Source: Hydrogenophaga sp. IBVHS1 (GTDB lineage: Bacteria > Pseudomonadota > Gammaproteobacteria > Burkholderiales > Burkholderiaceae_C). Taken from it: a DNA stretch of 64,000 bases. The notes under the pieces were generated by a model that ran no database searches, was not told the DNA's origin, and worked only from the letters and a program-made list of their open reading frames with translations. Within the stretch, counting starts at the first letter, position 1; each line of letters begins with the position of its first letter. The DNA lies in the NCBI RefSeq assembly GCF_002127265.1, contig NZ_NFUU01000001.1, positions 124,001 to 188,000 on the forward strand, given 5' to 3'. Below are positions 18,409 through 27,270 of this stretch, piece by piece. The position numbers were made by a program, and so were the translations under genes.

Positions 18409-20535
18409 ATGACTGCACAGAACCTGCTCGTCGAGCTGTTCGTTGAAGAACTGCCCCCCAAGGCATTGAAGAAACTTGGCGATGCGTTTGCCACCGTGCT
18501 GGCGGACCAGCTCAAAGCCCAGGGGCTGGCCCCTGCCGACGCTGCCGTGACGGCGTTTGCTTCGCCGCGCCGGCTGGCTGCACACGTGAACGGCGTGCTT
18601 GCTCGCGCTGCCGACAAGGCCGTGTCGCAAAAGCTCATGCCGGTGAGCGTGGGGCTGGATGCAGCCGGTCAACCCACGCCCGCGCTGCTGAAACGACTGG
18701 CCGCGCTGGGTGCAGATGCATCGGCGGTTGCGGGGCTCAAGCGCGCGCCCGATGGCAAGGCCGAAGCCCTGTTCTTCGACAGCGTGCAGCCTGGCGCGGA
18801 TCTGAGCACCGGCCTGCAGAGGGCACTCGACGAAGCCATCGCGAAGTTGCCCATTCCCAAGGTCATGAGCTACCAGCTCGAGACGGACTGCGAAATGCCC
18901 GGCTGGAGCAGCGTCAACTTCGTGCGGCCCGCGCACGGCCTGGTGGCCTTGCACGGCGGCGCGGTCGTGCCGGTGAAAGCACTTGGCCTCAAGGCGGGCC
19001 ACACCACGCACGGACACCGCTTTGAAGCGGCCGTTTCGCCAGTGGTGCTGAAGAATGCCGACAGCTATGCCGCCACGCTCGCGAAGGATGGCGCTGTCAT
19101 CGCCTCGTTCGTCGAACGCAAGGCCGAGATCGTGCGCCAGCTTGCAGCGGCGGCTGCGAAGGTGGGTGGCGGCTGCAAGCCGATCGAGGACGACGCCCTG
19201 CTCGACGAAGTGACCGCGCTGGTGGAGCGCCCCAACGTGCTCGTCTGCGCTTTCGAGAAGCAGTTCCTCGACGTGCCGCAGGAATGCCTGATCCTCACGA
19301 TGAAGGCGAACCAGAAGTACTTCCCGCTGCTCGATTCGCAAGGCCGCCTGACCCACCAGTTTCTGGTGGTCAGCAACATCACGCCCGACGACGCGAGCGC
19401 CGTGATTGGTGGCAACGAGCGCGTGGTGCGCCCGCGCCTGGCCGATGCCAAGTTTTTCTTCGACCAGGACCGCAAGAAAACCCTGGCCTCGCGCGTCGAA
19501 GGCCTGGCAAAGGTGGTCTATCACAACAAGCTCGGCACACAGGGCGAGCGTGTGGAGCGCGTACGCGCCATCGCGCGCGCCATCGGCCAGCAACTCGGTG
19601 GCGAAGTGCTCGCAAAAGGCGCCGACACCGCCGCGCAGCTGGCCAAGACCGATCTGCTCACCGACATGGTGGGTGAGTTCCCCGAACTGCAGGGCATCAT
19701 GGGCGGCTACTACGCGCGCCACGACGGACTCTCTGAAGACATCGCCTTCGCCATTGAAGACCACTACAAGCCACGCTTTGCCGGCGACGATTTGCCGCGC
19801 AACACAACGGGTGTGGTGGTGGCGCTGGCCGACAAGCTGGAAACGTTGGCGGGCATGTTCGGCATTGGCAATGTGCCCACCGGCGACAAGGATCCGTTCG
19901 CTTTGCGGCGGCATGCGTTGGGCGTGGTGCGCATGCTCATGGAGGGCAAGCTCGCGCTGCAATTCCATGAGCTCACGCGGCTGGCGTTTGCCGCATTCCC
20001 TGCCGGGTTGTTGCAGGACCGAAGCGTGGAGCTCGATGAGTTCCTGATCGAGCGGCTCAAAGGTTATCTGCGCGACGCGGGCTTCTCCGCCGCCGAAGTG
20101 GATGCCGCCATCTATGCGCGGCAACTCGGCCAGTGGTCGTCCATCCCAGCCAGGCTGGCCGCAGTGCGCGCCTTCGCCGCACTGCCCGAAGCGCCCTCGC
20201 TGGCTGCCGCCAACAAGCGAATCTCGAACATCCTGAAGAAGGCCGAAGGAGAAGTTGTGGCGACGGTCGACGAGGCGATGCTGGTCGAAGCCGCCGAGAA
20301 AGGCCTGTTCGCCGCCATGCAGTCCACCGTGCCCGCCGCCAACGCAAAATTTGAGGCGGGTGACTACACCGCTTCACTGCAATCGCTCGCCGCACTGCGC
20401 GCGCCGGTCGATGCCTTCTTCGATGGTGTGATGGTCAACGCCGAAGACCCCGCGCTCAAGGCCAACCGCCTGGGCTTGCTGAAGCAATTGCATGAAGCCA
20501 TGAACCGCGTGGCCGACCTTTCCCGTCTGGCCTGA
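18409..20535 (+). CDS. glyS: Glycyl-tRNA synthetase beta subunit
   Basis: A 708-residue beta subunit, which binds tRNA-Gly in the tetrameric enzyme. It begins MTAQNLLVELFVEELPPKAL and contains the signatures LGTQGERVERVRAIARAI and ELQGIMGGYYARHDGLSEDI. The HD-like core and C-terminal anticodon-binding region (VDAFFDGVMVNAEDPALKAN) are present and full length. The antisense strand stays open for more than 900 codons here, which I regard as a GC-bias shadow. Confidence 0.98.
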   Translation: MTAQNLLVELFVEELPPKALKKLGDAFATVLADQLKAQGLAPADAAVTAFASPRRLAAHVNGVLARAADKAVSQKLMPVSVGLDAAGQPTPALLKRLAALGADASAVAGLKRAPDGKAEALFFDSVQPGADLSTGLQRALDEAIAKLPIPKVMSYQLETDCEMPGWSSVNFVRPAHGLVALHGGAVVPVKALGLKAGHTTHGHRFEAAVSPVVLKNADSYAATLAKDGAVIASFVERKAEIVRQLAAAAAKVGGGCKPIEDDALLDEVTALVERPNVLVCAFEKQFLDVPQECLILTMKANQKYFPLLDSQGRLTHQFLVVSNITPDDASAVIGGNERVVRPRLADAKFFFDQDRKKTLASRVEGLAKVVYHNKLGTQGERVERVRAIARAIGQQLGGEVLAKGADTAAQLAKTDLLTDMVGEFPELQGIMGGYYARHDGLSEDIAFAIEDHYKPRFAGDDLPRNTTGVVVALADKLETLAGMFGIGNVPTGDKDPFALRRHALGVVRMLMEGKLALQFHELTRLAFAAFPAGLLQDRSVELDEFLIERLKGYLRDAGFSAAEVDAAIYARQLGQWSSIPARLAAVRAFAALPEAPSLAAANKRISNILKKAEGEVVATVDEAMLVEAAEKGLFAAMQSTVPAANAKFEAGDYTASLQSLAALRAPVDAFFDGVMVNAEDPALKANRLGLLKQLHEAMNRVADLSRLA

Positions 20536-20539
20536 CGCC

Positions 20540-21127
20540 ATGAAGCTCCTCATCCTCGACCGCGACGGCACGCTCAACCGCAGCCGCGACGACTACGTCG
20601 CCTCGCCGGACGAGTGGGAGGCGCTGCCCGGTGCGCTGGAAGCGGTGGCGAGGCTGAACCAGGGCGGCTGGCGCGTGGTGCTGGCCACCAACCAGTCGGG
20701 AATCGGGCGCGGCTTGTTCGACATGGCCTCGCTCAACGCCATTCACGCCAAGATGCACCGCCAGCTCGCGGCGGTGGGTGCGCGTGTGGAGGCCGTGTTT
20801 TTCTGTCCGCACGCGCCTGAGGATGCCTGCCGTTGCCGCAAGCCCGCGCCCGGCCTGTTCGAGCAGATCGGCGAGCGTTTCGGTTCGCCTCTGGCAAGTG
20901 CACCGGCCGCCGGCAATTCCATCCGCCACATGGAGGCGGCGGCGCGTGCCGGCTGCCCCACGCACCTGCTGCTCACCGGCAAATCCGAACACCTTCGCGG
21001 TCGGCTGGGTCTGGGCGGTGCGCAAGACCTCGCTGCGCTGGCGCCCAACCTGCCACCCGCCACGATGACCCACGAAGACCTCGGCGCCTTCGCCGACTGG
21101 CTGCTCGCGCAGCCGACCACGAACTGA
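20540..21127 (+). CDS. gmhB: D-glycero-beta-D-manno-heptose 1,7-bisphosphate 7-phosphatase-like protein
   Basis: A 195-residue HAD phosphatase of the LPS heptose pathway by family. The nucleophile motif LDRDGTLN (D7, D9), motif II (LATNQSG) and the zinc residues C89, H91, C97 and C99 (CPHAPEDACRC) are present. Motif IV is abnormal: where the family has G-D-S-x-R-D, this protein has AAGNSIRH, so N126 and H130 replace the two acidic Mg-binding residues. The gene lies four bases after glyS and 13 before plsC. Activity is therefore uncertain even though the family assignment is firm. Confidence 0.88.
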   Translation: MKLLILDRDGTLNRSRDDYVASPDEWEALPGALEAVARLNQGGWRVVLATNQSGIGRGLFDMASLNAIHAKMHRQLAAVGARVEAVFFCPHAPEDACRCRKPAPGLFEQIGERFGSPLASAPAAGNSIRHMEAAARAGCPTHLLLTGKSEHLRGRLGLGGAQDLAALAPNLPPATMTHEDLGAFADWLLAQPTTN

Positions 21128-21140
21128 CACCCCCCACAAC

Positions 21141-21890
21141 ATGATCCTGGTCAACCTGCTGCGCGCCATTCTTCACACCGTGTTCATGGCGATCACCGTC
21201 GTTCCCTGGGCGCTGGCCGTGCTCGTGGCCGCACCGTTTCTCAACAGCACCCAGATCTACTGGATGTGCGCTGGCTGGCTGCGGCTGGCGGTCAACAGCG
21301 GCAAGCTGATGCTGGGCATCCGCAACGAGGTGATCGGCTTCGAGAACCTGCCCGTGGGCAGCACCGCGCCAGCCATTCTGCTGCTCAAGCACCAGTCCAC
21401 CTGGGAAACCTTCTGCATGCCCACGCTGATGCCGCATCCGCTGGCCTACGTGTTCAAGAAGGAGCTGCTCTACGTGCCGTTCTTCGGTTGGGCCATGGGC
21501 CGCATGGACATGATCCACATCGATCGCAGCAAGCGCGCGCAGGCCTTCAACAAGGTGGTGGAACAGGGCCAGCGGCTGTTGAACCAGGGCACCTGGGTCA
21601 TCATGTTCCCCGAAGGCACGCGCATCCCGCGCGGACAGAAGGGCACCTACAAAAGTGGCGGCACGCGGCTGGCCGTGGAAACCGGCGCGCCGGTGATTCC
21701 CATTGCCGTGACCTCCGCCAAGTGCTGGCCGCGCAAGGCGTTCATCAAGAAGCCGGGTGTGGTGGAGTTCTCCATTGGCAAGCCCATTCCCAGCCAGGGT
21801 CGCGAGCCCGATGAGCTGATGCGCGAAGTCGAGGCATGGATCGAAGCCGAGATGCGGCGCCTCGACCCCGAGGCGTACCGCGCCGCCTGA
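21141..21890 (+). CDS. plsC: 1-acyl-sn-glycerol-3-phosphate acyltransferase
   Basis: A 249-residue membrane acyltransferase making phosphatidic acid. An N-terminal hydrophobic segment (AILHTVFMAITVVPWALAVL) precedes the catalytic block KHQSTWETF, a variant of HX4D with glutamate, and the acyl-acceptor motif MFPEGTRIPRG. The glutamate variant is one I associate with betaproteobacterial PlsC, so I do not read it as a defect. It follows gmhB, and the next gene starts eight bases after its stop. Confidence 0.93.
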   Translation: MILVNLLRAILHTVFMAITVVPWALAVLVAAPFLNSTQIYWMCAGWLRLAVNSGKLMLGIRNEVIGFENLPVGSTAPAILLLKHQSTWETFCMPTLMPHPLAYVFKKELLYVPFFGWAMGRMDMIHIDRSKRAQAFNKVVEQGQRLLNQGTWVIMFPEGTRIPRGQKGTYKSGGTRLAVETGAPVIPIAVTSAKCWPRKAFIKKPGVVEFSIGKPIPSQGREPDELMREVEAWIEAEMRRLDPEAYRAA

Positions 21891-21898
21891 GGCACAGC

Positions 21899-22777
21899 AT
21901 GCAGCGCTTCGTGCAACTGGCGCTCGATTTTTTCGGTGGGTCCGAGGCCACCGTGGCGCCCGCTGCGCCTGCACCCCGCAAGCAGGAGCCGCCTGCGCTT
22001 TCGATGACGCAGGTGTTCCAGCCTGCTGCATGGCACCACCCGCGCGCCAACCGCATGTTGCGACTTGGCTCCTGTGAAGTGGGCTACGAATTCAAGCGCG
22101 CCAAGCGCCGCACCATCGGCTTGTCCATCAGCACCGATGGCCTGAGCGTGCGGGCGCCGCGCTGGACCCCGGTGGGCGAGGTCGAGGCGCTGCTTCACGA
22201 CAAATCGGCCTGGGTGCTTGAGAAGCTGCAGAGCGCTCGCGAACGCGCCAGCGAGCTCGACCAGGCCCGGATCGTCTGGGCCGATGGCGCCGAGCTCGAT
22301 TACCTGGGCCGCCGTCTGCGGCTTGTGCTCGACCCGGCGCATGGCTTCACGCAGGTGGGTGCCGTGCTCGACACCGACGGGGAGCTGGCCACGCTGCGCC
22401 TGGGGCTGGCCCACAACGCCAACGAAGGCCAGATCCGCGATGCGGCGCAAGCCTGGCTCATGCGTCAGGCGAGGGCGCTCTTCATCGAACGGCTCGACCA
22501 CTTCGCGCCGCAGCTTGGCGTGCGCTACACGAAGCTTCGGCTGTCGAGCGCCGGCACGCGCTGGGGCAGCGCCAGCGCCGACGGCAGCATCCGCCTGAAC
22601 TGGCGGCTCATCCACCTGAAGCTGGACATGGTGGACTACGTGGTGGTGCACGAACTCAGCCACCTGCGCCACATGGACCACAGCCCGCGTTTCTGGGACG
22701 TGGTGGCCAGCGTGCTGCCCGACCACGCCGATCGGCGGCGCGCGCTGCGGGAGGCGGCGGTGCCGCTGGACGAGTGA
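21899..22777 (+). CDS. YgjP/SprT-like zinc metallopeptidase (M48 family)
   Basis: A 292-residue protein with a C-terminal zinc motif VVVHELSHLRHMDHSPRFW (HExxH plus downstream H) around residues 247-265. Upstream, RAKRRTIGLSISTDGLSVRA and LSSAGTRWGSASADGSIRLN are typical of the YgjP-like DUF45 family. Start at 21899 is chosen over an upstream in-frame ATG that would overlap plsC. Substrates of this family are unknown. Its stop codon abuts the stop codon of the opposite-strand gene (TGATCA at 22775-22780). Confidence 0.87.
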   Translation: MQRFVQLALDFFGGSEATVAPAAPAPRKQEPPALSMTQVFQPAAWHHPRANRMLRLGSCEVGYEFKRAKRRTIGLSISTDGLSVRAPRWTPVGEVEALLHDKSAWVLEKLQSARERASELDQARIVWADGAELDYLGRRLRLVLDPAHGFTQVGAVLDTDGELATLRLGLAHNANEGQIRDAAQAWLMRQARALFIERLDHFAPQLGVRYTKLRLSSAGTRWGSASADGSIRLNWRLIHLKLDMVDYVVVHELSHLRHMDHSPRFWDVVASVLPDHADRRRALREAAVPLDE

Positions 22778-23845
22778 TCAGGCGGCGCTGAACCGCCACA
22801 CGCCCTGCGCGTCGCGCTCGCGCCTGAGCTCACCGGCCATCCACAACCAGTGCAGGTGTGCCACCGCCTCGCCCATGGCGAAGGTGGTCTGGTGCAGGTC
22901 GAGGGCGCGCGGGAACAGCACCGGCAGCACGTCCGCGCCGCTACAGGGTTTTTCGCCGCAGGCCTGCCTGACTTCGGCGAGGCGATCGCGGTGGTGGTCT
23001 TTCAGTTGCTGAATGCGCTCGTGCAACCCGGTGAACGGTTTGCCGTGGGAAGGCAATACCAAGGTGGTGGTCGGCAGCGGCAGGTATTTCTCCAGCGAAT
23101 CGAGGAACAGCGTGAGCGAGTCGGCCTCGGGCTCCTGGTCGTAAACGCTCACGTTGGTGGAGATGCGCGGCAACACCATGTCGCCACTGATCAGCACGCC
23201 GAGTGTCTCGCAGTGCAGCGCCATGTGTTCCGGTGCATGACCGTAGCCGCTGATGCAGCGCCAGTGGTGACCGCCGATCGGGACTAGCAGGCCGTCGTAG
23301 AGACGGCGGTACTCGCTGGGTACCGAAGGCACGAGGCTGGGGTAGTAGCTGGCTCGGCCCCGAATCTTCGCCAGGCTCTCAGGGTCGCTGAGGCCGTTCG
23401 CGGCAAAGAAGTTCGCGGCCGCCTCGCCACCGAAGCCGGTGGTGCTTTGCGAGCCGAGGCGCGCCATGGAGAAGTCGGTCGCGCTGACCCACAGCCGGCA
23501 GTTCCACTTTTCGCACAGCCAGTCGGCCAGGCCGATGTGGTCCGGGTGCATGTGGGTGACGATCACGCGCAGCACGGGCAGGCCCTGCAGCTCATTGGAG
23601 AAGATCGTTTCCCACTGCGCCTGAGCGGCCTCATGCGCAATGCAGCAATCCACCACCGTCCAGCCTTCACGGCCGTCGAGATGGTCACGCAGCAACCACA
23701 GGTTGATGTGGTCGAGGGCAAAGGGCAGCCCCATGCGGACCCATCGCACACCGGGCGCGACCTCCAGGGATCGGCCGGTGTCGGGCAACGTATCACCCAG
23801 GGGGTAGTGCAGCCGGGCTTCAAGCTGCTCGCGGGAGAGGCTCAT
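22778..23845 (-). CDS. MBL-fold metallo-hydrolase next to liuR
   Basis: A 355-residue metallo-beta-lactamase-fold protein with the zinc motif VTHMHPDHIGLADWL, a second histidine region GYGHAPEHMA, LISGDMVLPRIS and LPSHGKPFTG. The C-terminal domain (HRDRLAEVRQACGEKPCSGA) is a winged-helix-like region common in this group. It is divergent from the LiuR-type gene with a degenerate LiuR-like operator between them, 28 bases from its start. A thioesterase-like or glyoxalase-like role in acyl-CoA catabolism is possible, but the substrate is unknown. Confidence 0.87.
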   Translation of the reverse strand: MSLSREQLEARLHYPLGDTLPDTGRSLEVAPGVRWVRMGLPFALDHINLWLLRDHLDGREGWTVVDCCIAHEAAQAQWETIFSNELQGLPVLRVIVTHMHPDHIGLADWLCEKWNCRLWVSATDFSMARLGSQSTTGFGGEAAANFFAANGLSDPESLAKIRGRASYYPSLVPSVPSEYRRLYDGLLVPIGGHHWRCISGYGHAPEHMALHCETLGVLISGDMVLPRISTNVSVYDQEPEADSLTLFLDSLEKYLPLPTTTLVLPSHGKPFTGLHERIQQLKDHHRDRLAEVRQACGEKPCSGADVLPVLFPRALDLHQTTFAMGEAVAHLHWLWMAGELRRERDAQGVWRFSAA

Positions 23846-23872
23846 GGAGGCGGGATTCCGTTAAGATCGCCA

Positions 23873-23896
23873 AGTGACGTTGACGTAAACGTAAAG
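23873..23896. promoter_or_regulatory. Degenerate LiuR-like operator between the MBL gene and liuR
   Basis: Left half AGTGACGTTGAC and right half GTAAACGTAAAG form an imperfect dyad that matches the perfect site at 24801-24824 at 20 of 24 positions. It lies 28 bases before the MBL gene and 77 bases before liuR, so it could serve both divergent promoters. Assignment to LiuR is by similarity and by the adjacent MerR-family gene. Confidence 0.65.
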
Positions 23897-23973
23897 ACTC
23901 CCGGCATTCTAAGGAGCGACGGCGTCTCGCACTGTCTGAAACCCGACACGGCACGCAAGGTCATTTCCAACCC

Positions 23974-24375
23974 ATGGCGACGAACCCGACCTACACCATC
24001 AGCGACCTGGCGCGCGAGTTCGACCTGACCACCCGCGCCATTCGTTTCTATGAAGACATGGGGCTGCTGCAGCCACAGCGAGAAGGCCCGGGCGGACGCA
24101 ACCGCGTCTACACCTCGCGCGATCGCACGCGTCTCAAGCTCACCTTGCGCGCCAAAAGGCTGGGGCTCTCACTCACCGAAGCGCGCGAGATCATCGACAT
24201 GTACGACAGCCCGCGCGACACCGGGCCACAGCTGCGCAAGTTTCTCGCGGTGCTGGCCGATCACCGCCGCGAACTCGAAGAGCAAATGGCCGATCTGGTG
24301 GCCAACCTCGACGAGGTGAAAACGCACGAGAAGGAAGCCCGCTCCTTGCTGGGCAAGGTGGAGAAGAAGGCGTAA
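23974..24375 (+). CDS. liuR: MerR family regulator, LiuR type
   Basis: A 133-residue MerR-family protein. The winged helix-turn-helix at the N-terminus reads YTISDLAREFDLTTRAIRFY, followed by EDMGLLQPQREGPGGRNRVY, and the C-terminal half is a coiled coil (RRELEEQMADLVANLDEVKT). No metal-binding cysteines are present, as expected for LiuR rather than a metal sensor. In other proteobacteria LiuR controls leucine and isovalerate degradation. Here it is followed by the IVD operon and flanked by two matching dyads, which supports the name. Confidence 0.87.
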   Translation: MATNPTYTISDLAREFDLTTRAIRFYEDMGLLQPQREGPGGRNRVYTSRDRTRLKLTLRAKRLGLSLTEAREIIDMYDSPRDTGPQLRKFLAVLADHRRELEEQMADLVANLDEVKTHEKEARSLLGKVEKKA

Positions 24376-24413
24376 GCTTTCGCGCCCGTGTCTTGCATCA
24401 ACAAGGATTCGTC

Positions 24414-24782
24414 ATGTCAGTGGTCGCCAGTGTCGTCATCGGTCTCGTCGCACTTCTGCATGTTTACTTCCTGGTGCTGGAGATGTTTCTCTGGGACAAG
24501 CCCGCTGGCCTGCGCGCCTTTGGCCAGACGCCCGCTTCCGCGGCCGCCACCAAGGTGCTGGCCGCCAATCAGGGCCTCTACAACGGGTTCCTGGCTGCGG
24601 GCCTGGTCTGGGGCCTGTGGCTCGGCGCCGAAGGTTTCGGCGTGAAGGTGTTCTTCCTGGCCTGCGTGCTGGTGGCCGGGCTGTACGGCGCGGCCACCGC
24701 CAGCCGCAAGATTCTTTATGTGCAGGCGCTGCCTGCGGCCGTGGGCCTGGTGCTGCTCTACCTGAGCCGCAGCGCGGCCTGA
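24414..24782 (+). CDS. DUF1304 family membrane protein
   Basis: A 122-residue protein with four hydrophobic segments, starting MSVVASVVIGLVALLHVYFL. The motif LEMFLWDKPAGLRAFG followed by AANQGLYNGFLAAGLVWGL is typical of DUF1304. The start at 24414 is chosen because AAGGAT lies about eight bases upstream. It lies 38 bases after liuR and ahead of the second operator, so it is probably cotranscribed with liuR. Function unknown. Confidence 0.85.
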   Translation: MSVVASVVIGLVALLHVYFLVLEMFLWDKPAGLRAFGQTPASAAATKVLAANQGLYNGFLAAGLVWGLWLGAEGFGVKVFFLACVLVAGLYGAATASRKILYVQALPAAVGLVLLYLSRSAA

Positions 24783-24800
24783 TTCCACCAGTTGTCGTGA

Positions 24801-24824
24801 GTTGACGTTTACGTAAACGTCAAC
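24801..24824. promoter_or_regulatory. Perfect LiuR-type operator upstream of the IVD operon
   Basis: GTTGACGTTTAC followed directly by its reverse complement GTAAACGTCAAC gives an exact 24-bp palindrome. It ends 36 bases before the GTG start of the thioesterase gene that leads the IVD operon. MerR-family proteins bind dyads in or near the promoter spacer. The nearby liuR gene and the related dyad at 23873-23896 make this the best regulatory call in the window. Confidence 0.85.
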
Positions 24825-24860
24825 GTAGAATCGCGGGCTGTCCGCACCATCGAGGCTGTC

Positions 24861-25322
24861 GTGAACCCACCCGCATTCGAACCCCGGAACCCTCTGTTTG
24901 ACGCCCGCACGCGCGAGAGCTTCGCGCGCCAGGCGGCCATGCGGACGCTGGGTGCCAGCCTGGCCGAGGTGAGGCCCGGCCAAGTGGTGATCACGCTGCC
25001 CTGGGCCGAGCCGCTGACCCAGCAACACGGTTTTCTGCACGCCGGCATGGTCGCCACCGCGCTCGATTCGGCCTGTGGCTACGCGGGTTTCACCCTGATG
25101 GCAGAGGACGCAGCCGTGCTGACCATCGAGTTCAAGATCAACCTGCTGGCACCCGCGCAAGGCGAACATTTCCGCATGGTCGGCACCGTGATCAAGCCCG
25201 GGCGCACCGTCACGGTGTGCGAAGGCCAGGCTTTTGCCATCGAGGGTGGGCGCGAAAAACTGGTGGCCACCATGGGCTGCACGCTCATGGCGGTGGTCGG
25301 TCGAGACCACATCCAGGGCTGA
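24861..25322 (+). CDS. PaaI family acyl-CoA thioesterase (hotdog fold)
   Basis: A 153-residue hotdog-fold protein. The motif [20 protein letters not shown] around residues 53-72 is the PaaI/YbgC-like active-site helix, and [15 protein letters not shown] follows. It starts with GTG at 24861, preceded by GAGG. It leads the apparent operon with isovaleryl-CoA dehydrogenase, 39 bases upstream of that gene, and immediately follows the LiuR-type operator. A likely role is releasing CoA from stalled acyl-CoA intermediates (inference). Confidence 0.88.
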   Translation: MNPPAFEPRNPLFDARTRESFARQAAMRTLGASLAEVRPGQVVITLPWAEPLTQQHGFLHAGMVATALDSACGYAGFTLMAEDAAVLTIEFKINLLAPAQGEHFRMVGTVIKPGRTVTVCEGQAFAIEGGREKLVATMGCTLMAVVGRDHIQG

Positions 25323-25360
25323 GCCCGACAACACACATCAACACAAAGAGGAAGACCACC

Positions 25361-26542
25361 ATGAACCAGCTCCCCGGCCTGAATTTCCAGCTTGGCGAAG
25401 ACATCGATGCCCTGCGCGACGCGGTGCGCGATTTTGCCCAGGCCGAGATTGCCCCACGCGCAGGCGAGATCGACGCCAGCGACCAGTTTCCGATGGACCT
25501 GTGGCGCAAGATGGGCGACCTTGGCGTGCTCGGCATCACCGTGGGCGAGGAATACGGTGGCGCCGGCATGGGCTATCTGGCGCACATGATCGCCATGGAG
25601 GAAATCAGCCGCGCCAGTGCGTCGGTGGGACTGTCTTACGGCGCGCACAGCAACCTGTGCGTGAACCAGATCAAGCGCAACGGCAACGACGCGCAGCGCA
25701 AGAAATACCTGCCCAAGCTCATTTCGGGCGAACACGTGGGCGCGCTGGCGATGAGCGAACCCGGTGCGGGCTCGGATGTGATTTCCATGAAACTCAAGGC
25801 CGAGGACAAGGGCGGCTACTACCTGCTCAACGGCAGCAAGATGTGGATCACCAACGGGCCCGATGCCGACACCATGGTGGTCTATGCCAAGTCCGAGCCC
25901 GAGATGGGCGCGCGTGGCGTCACCGCTTTCCTCGTCGAGAAAGGCATGAAAGGTTTCAGCACCGCGCAGAAGCTGGACAAGCTCGGCATGCGCGGCAGTC
26001 ACACCGGTGAGATGGTGTTCAACAACGTCGAAGTGCCGGTCGAGAACATCCTGGGCGGCCTGAACAACGGCGCCAAGGTGCTTATGAGCGGACTGGACTA
26101 CGAGCGCGCCGTGCTCACCGGCGGACCGCTGGGCATCATGCAGGCCGTCATGGACAACATCGTTCCCTACATTCACGACCGCAAGCAGTTCGGCCAGAGC
26201 ATCGGCGAGTTCCAGCTCATCCAGGGCAAAGTGGCCGACATGTACACCGTGCTGCAGGCCGGCCGTTCGTTTGCCTACACGGTGGCAAAGAACCTGGATT
26301 TGCTGGGCGCCGAACATGTCCGCCAGGTCCGAAAGGACTGCGCGTCCGTCATTCTGTGGTGCGCTGAAGAGGCCACCAAAATGGCCGGCAACGGCATCCA
26401 GATTTTTGGCGGCAACGGCTACATCAACGAATACCCGCTGGGACGCCTCTGGCGGGATGCCAAGCTCTACGAAATCGGCGCTGGCACGAGCGAAATCCGC
26501 CGCATGCTGATCGGCCGGGAGCTGTTTGCCGAAACGTGCTGA
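25361..26542 (+). CDS. liuA: Isovaleryl-CoA dehydrogenase
   Basis: A 393-residue FAD enzyme oxidising isovaleryl-CoA to 3-methylcrotonyl-CoA in leucine breakdown. The acyl-CoA dehydrogenase signature [20 protein letters not shown] and [20 protein letters not shown] are present. The catalytic glutamate lies in helix G, as [14 protein letters not shown], and the usual C-terminal position reads EIGAGTSEI; this pairing is diagnostic for IVD rather than short-chain enzymes. The start follows AGAGGAAG. It is the central gene of the LiuR-type operon. Confidence 0.95.
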   Translation: MNQLPGLNFQLGEDIDALRDAVRDFAQAEIAPRAGEIDASDQFPMDLWRKMGDLGVLGITVGEEYGGAGMGYLAHMIAMEEISRASASVGLSYGAHSNLCVNQIKRNGNDAQRKKYLPKLISGEHVGALAMSEPGAGSDVISMKLKAEDKGGYYLLNGSKMWITNGPDADTMVVYAKSEPEMGARGVTAFLVEKGMKGFSTAQKLDKLGMRGSHTGEMVFNNVEVPVENILGGLNNGAKVLMSGLDYERAVLTGGPLGIMQAVMDNIVPYIHDRKQFGQSIGEFQLIQGKVADMYTVLQAGRSFAYTVAKNLDLLGAEHVRQVRKDCASVILWCAEEATKMAGNGIQIFGGNGYINEYPLGRLWRDAKLYEIGAGTSEIRRMLIGRELFAETC

Positions 26543-26555
26543 TTAAGATCGCCCC

Positions 26556-27215
26556 ATGACCGCCCAACTCACCGACCTGTTTCATCGCAACCGCGCCTGG
26601 GCCGCCGAGATGGTGGCCGCGCGTCCTACCTTCTTCACCGACCTGCTCTCGCAACAGAGCCCGCGCTACATGTGGATCGGTTGTTCGGACAGCCGCGTGC
26701 CAGCCAACCAGATCACCGGCCTGGACCCCGGCGAGGTGTTCGTGCACCGCAACGTGGCCAACGTGGTGGTGCCGACCGACCTGAACTGCCTCTCCACCAT
26801 CCAGTACGCGGTGGACATGCTCAAGGTGCAGCACCTCATGGTGGTGGGGCATTACGGATGTGGTGGCGTGCAGGCCGCGCTGCGCGACGTGCGCGTGGGC
26901 CTGGCCGACAACTGGCTGCGCCACATCAAGGATGTGCGCGACCGGCACGCAGCGCTGATTGAAGCCACACCTGAGCAGCACCGCGGCGACGTGTTGTGTG
27001 AGCTCAACGCCATCGAGCAGGTGATGAACGTGGCACAGACCACCGTGGTGCAGGACGCCTGGGCGCGCGGACAGTCGCTGACACTGCACGGCTGGGTGTA
27101 CGGCCTGCGCGACGGCTTGCTGCACGACATGCACATGACCGTCGACGGGAAGGACCAGATCGAAGCGGTCTACCGCGCGGCGGTGGCAGGCGTGGGGGCG
27201 GTGCGGCAGAGCTGA
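26556..27215 (+). CDS. can: Beta-class carbonic anhydrase
   Basis: A 219-residue zinc enzyme interconverting CO2 and bicarbonate. Zinc ligands C43, H99 and C102 and the catalytic dyad D45/R47 are visible in [14 protein letters not shown] and [14 protein letters not shown]. It starts 13 bases after isovaleryl-CoA dehydrogenase. Inside a leucine operon it could supply bicarbonate to the biotin enzyme methylcrotonyl-CoA carboxylase encoded further along; that link is inferred. Confidence 0.95.
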   Translation: MTAQLTDLFHRNRAWAAEMVAARPTFFTDLLSQQSPRYMWIGCSDSRVPANQITGLDPGEVFVHRNVANVVVPTDLNCLSTIQYAVDMLKVQHLMVVGHYGCGGVQAALRDVRVGLADNWLRHIKDVRDRHAALIEATPEQHRGDVLCELNAIEQVMNVAQTTVVQDAWARGQSLTLHGWVYGLRDGLLHDMHMTVDGKDQIEAVYRAAVAGVGAVRQS

Positions 27216-27270
27216 GCGCCGGCTCGACCCTGCTCACCCACATCGCGGGACAACCCAGCCACCCCGCACC

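Noticed and set aside
17311..20124. A 937-codon minus-strand open frame opposite lnt, glyQ and glyS
   Set aside because: Three known genes on the plus strand account for the region fully; the antisense protein is composition-biased and has no motif.
21401..21409. PlsC with E in place of D in the HX4D motif, considered a defect
   Set aside because: KHQSTWETF is a variant I associate with betaproteobacterial PlsC enzymes and it is not evidence of inactivity.
22775..22780. Stop codons of two converging genes abut exactly (TGATCA)
   Set aside because: Striking but a chance consequence of compact gene packing; the only thing it shows is that both genes end there.
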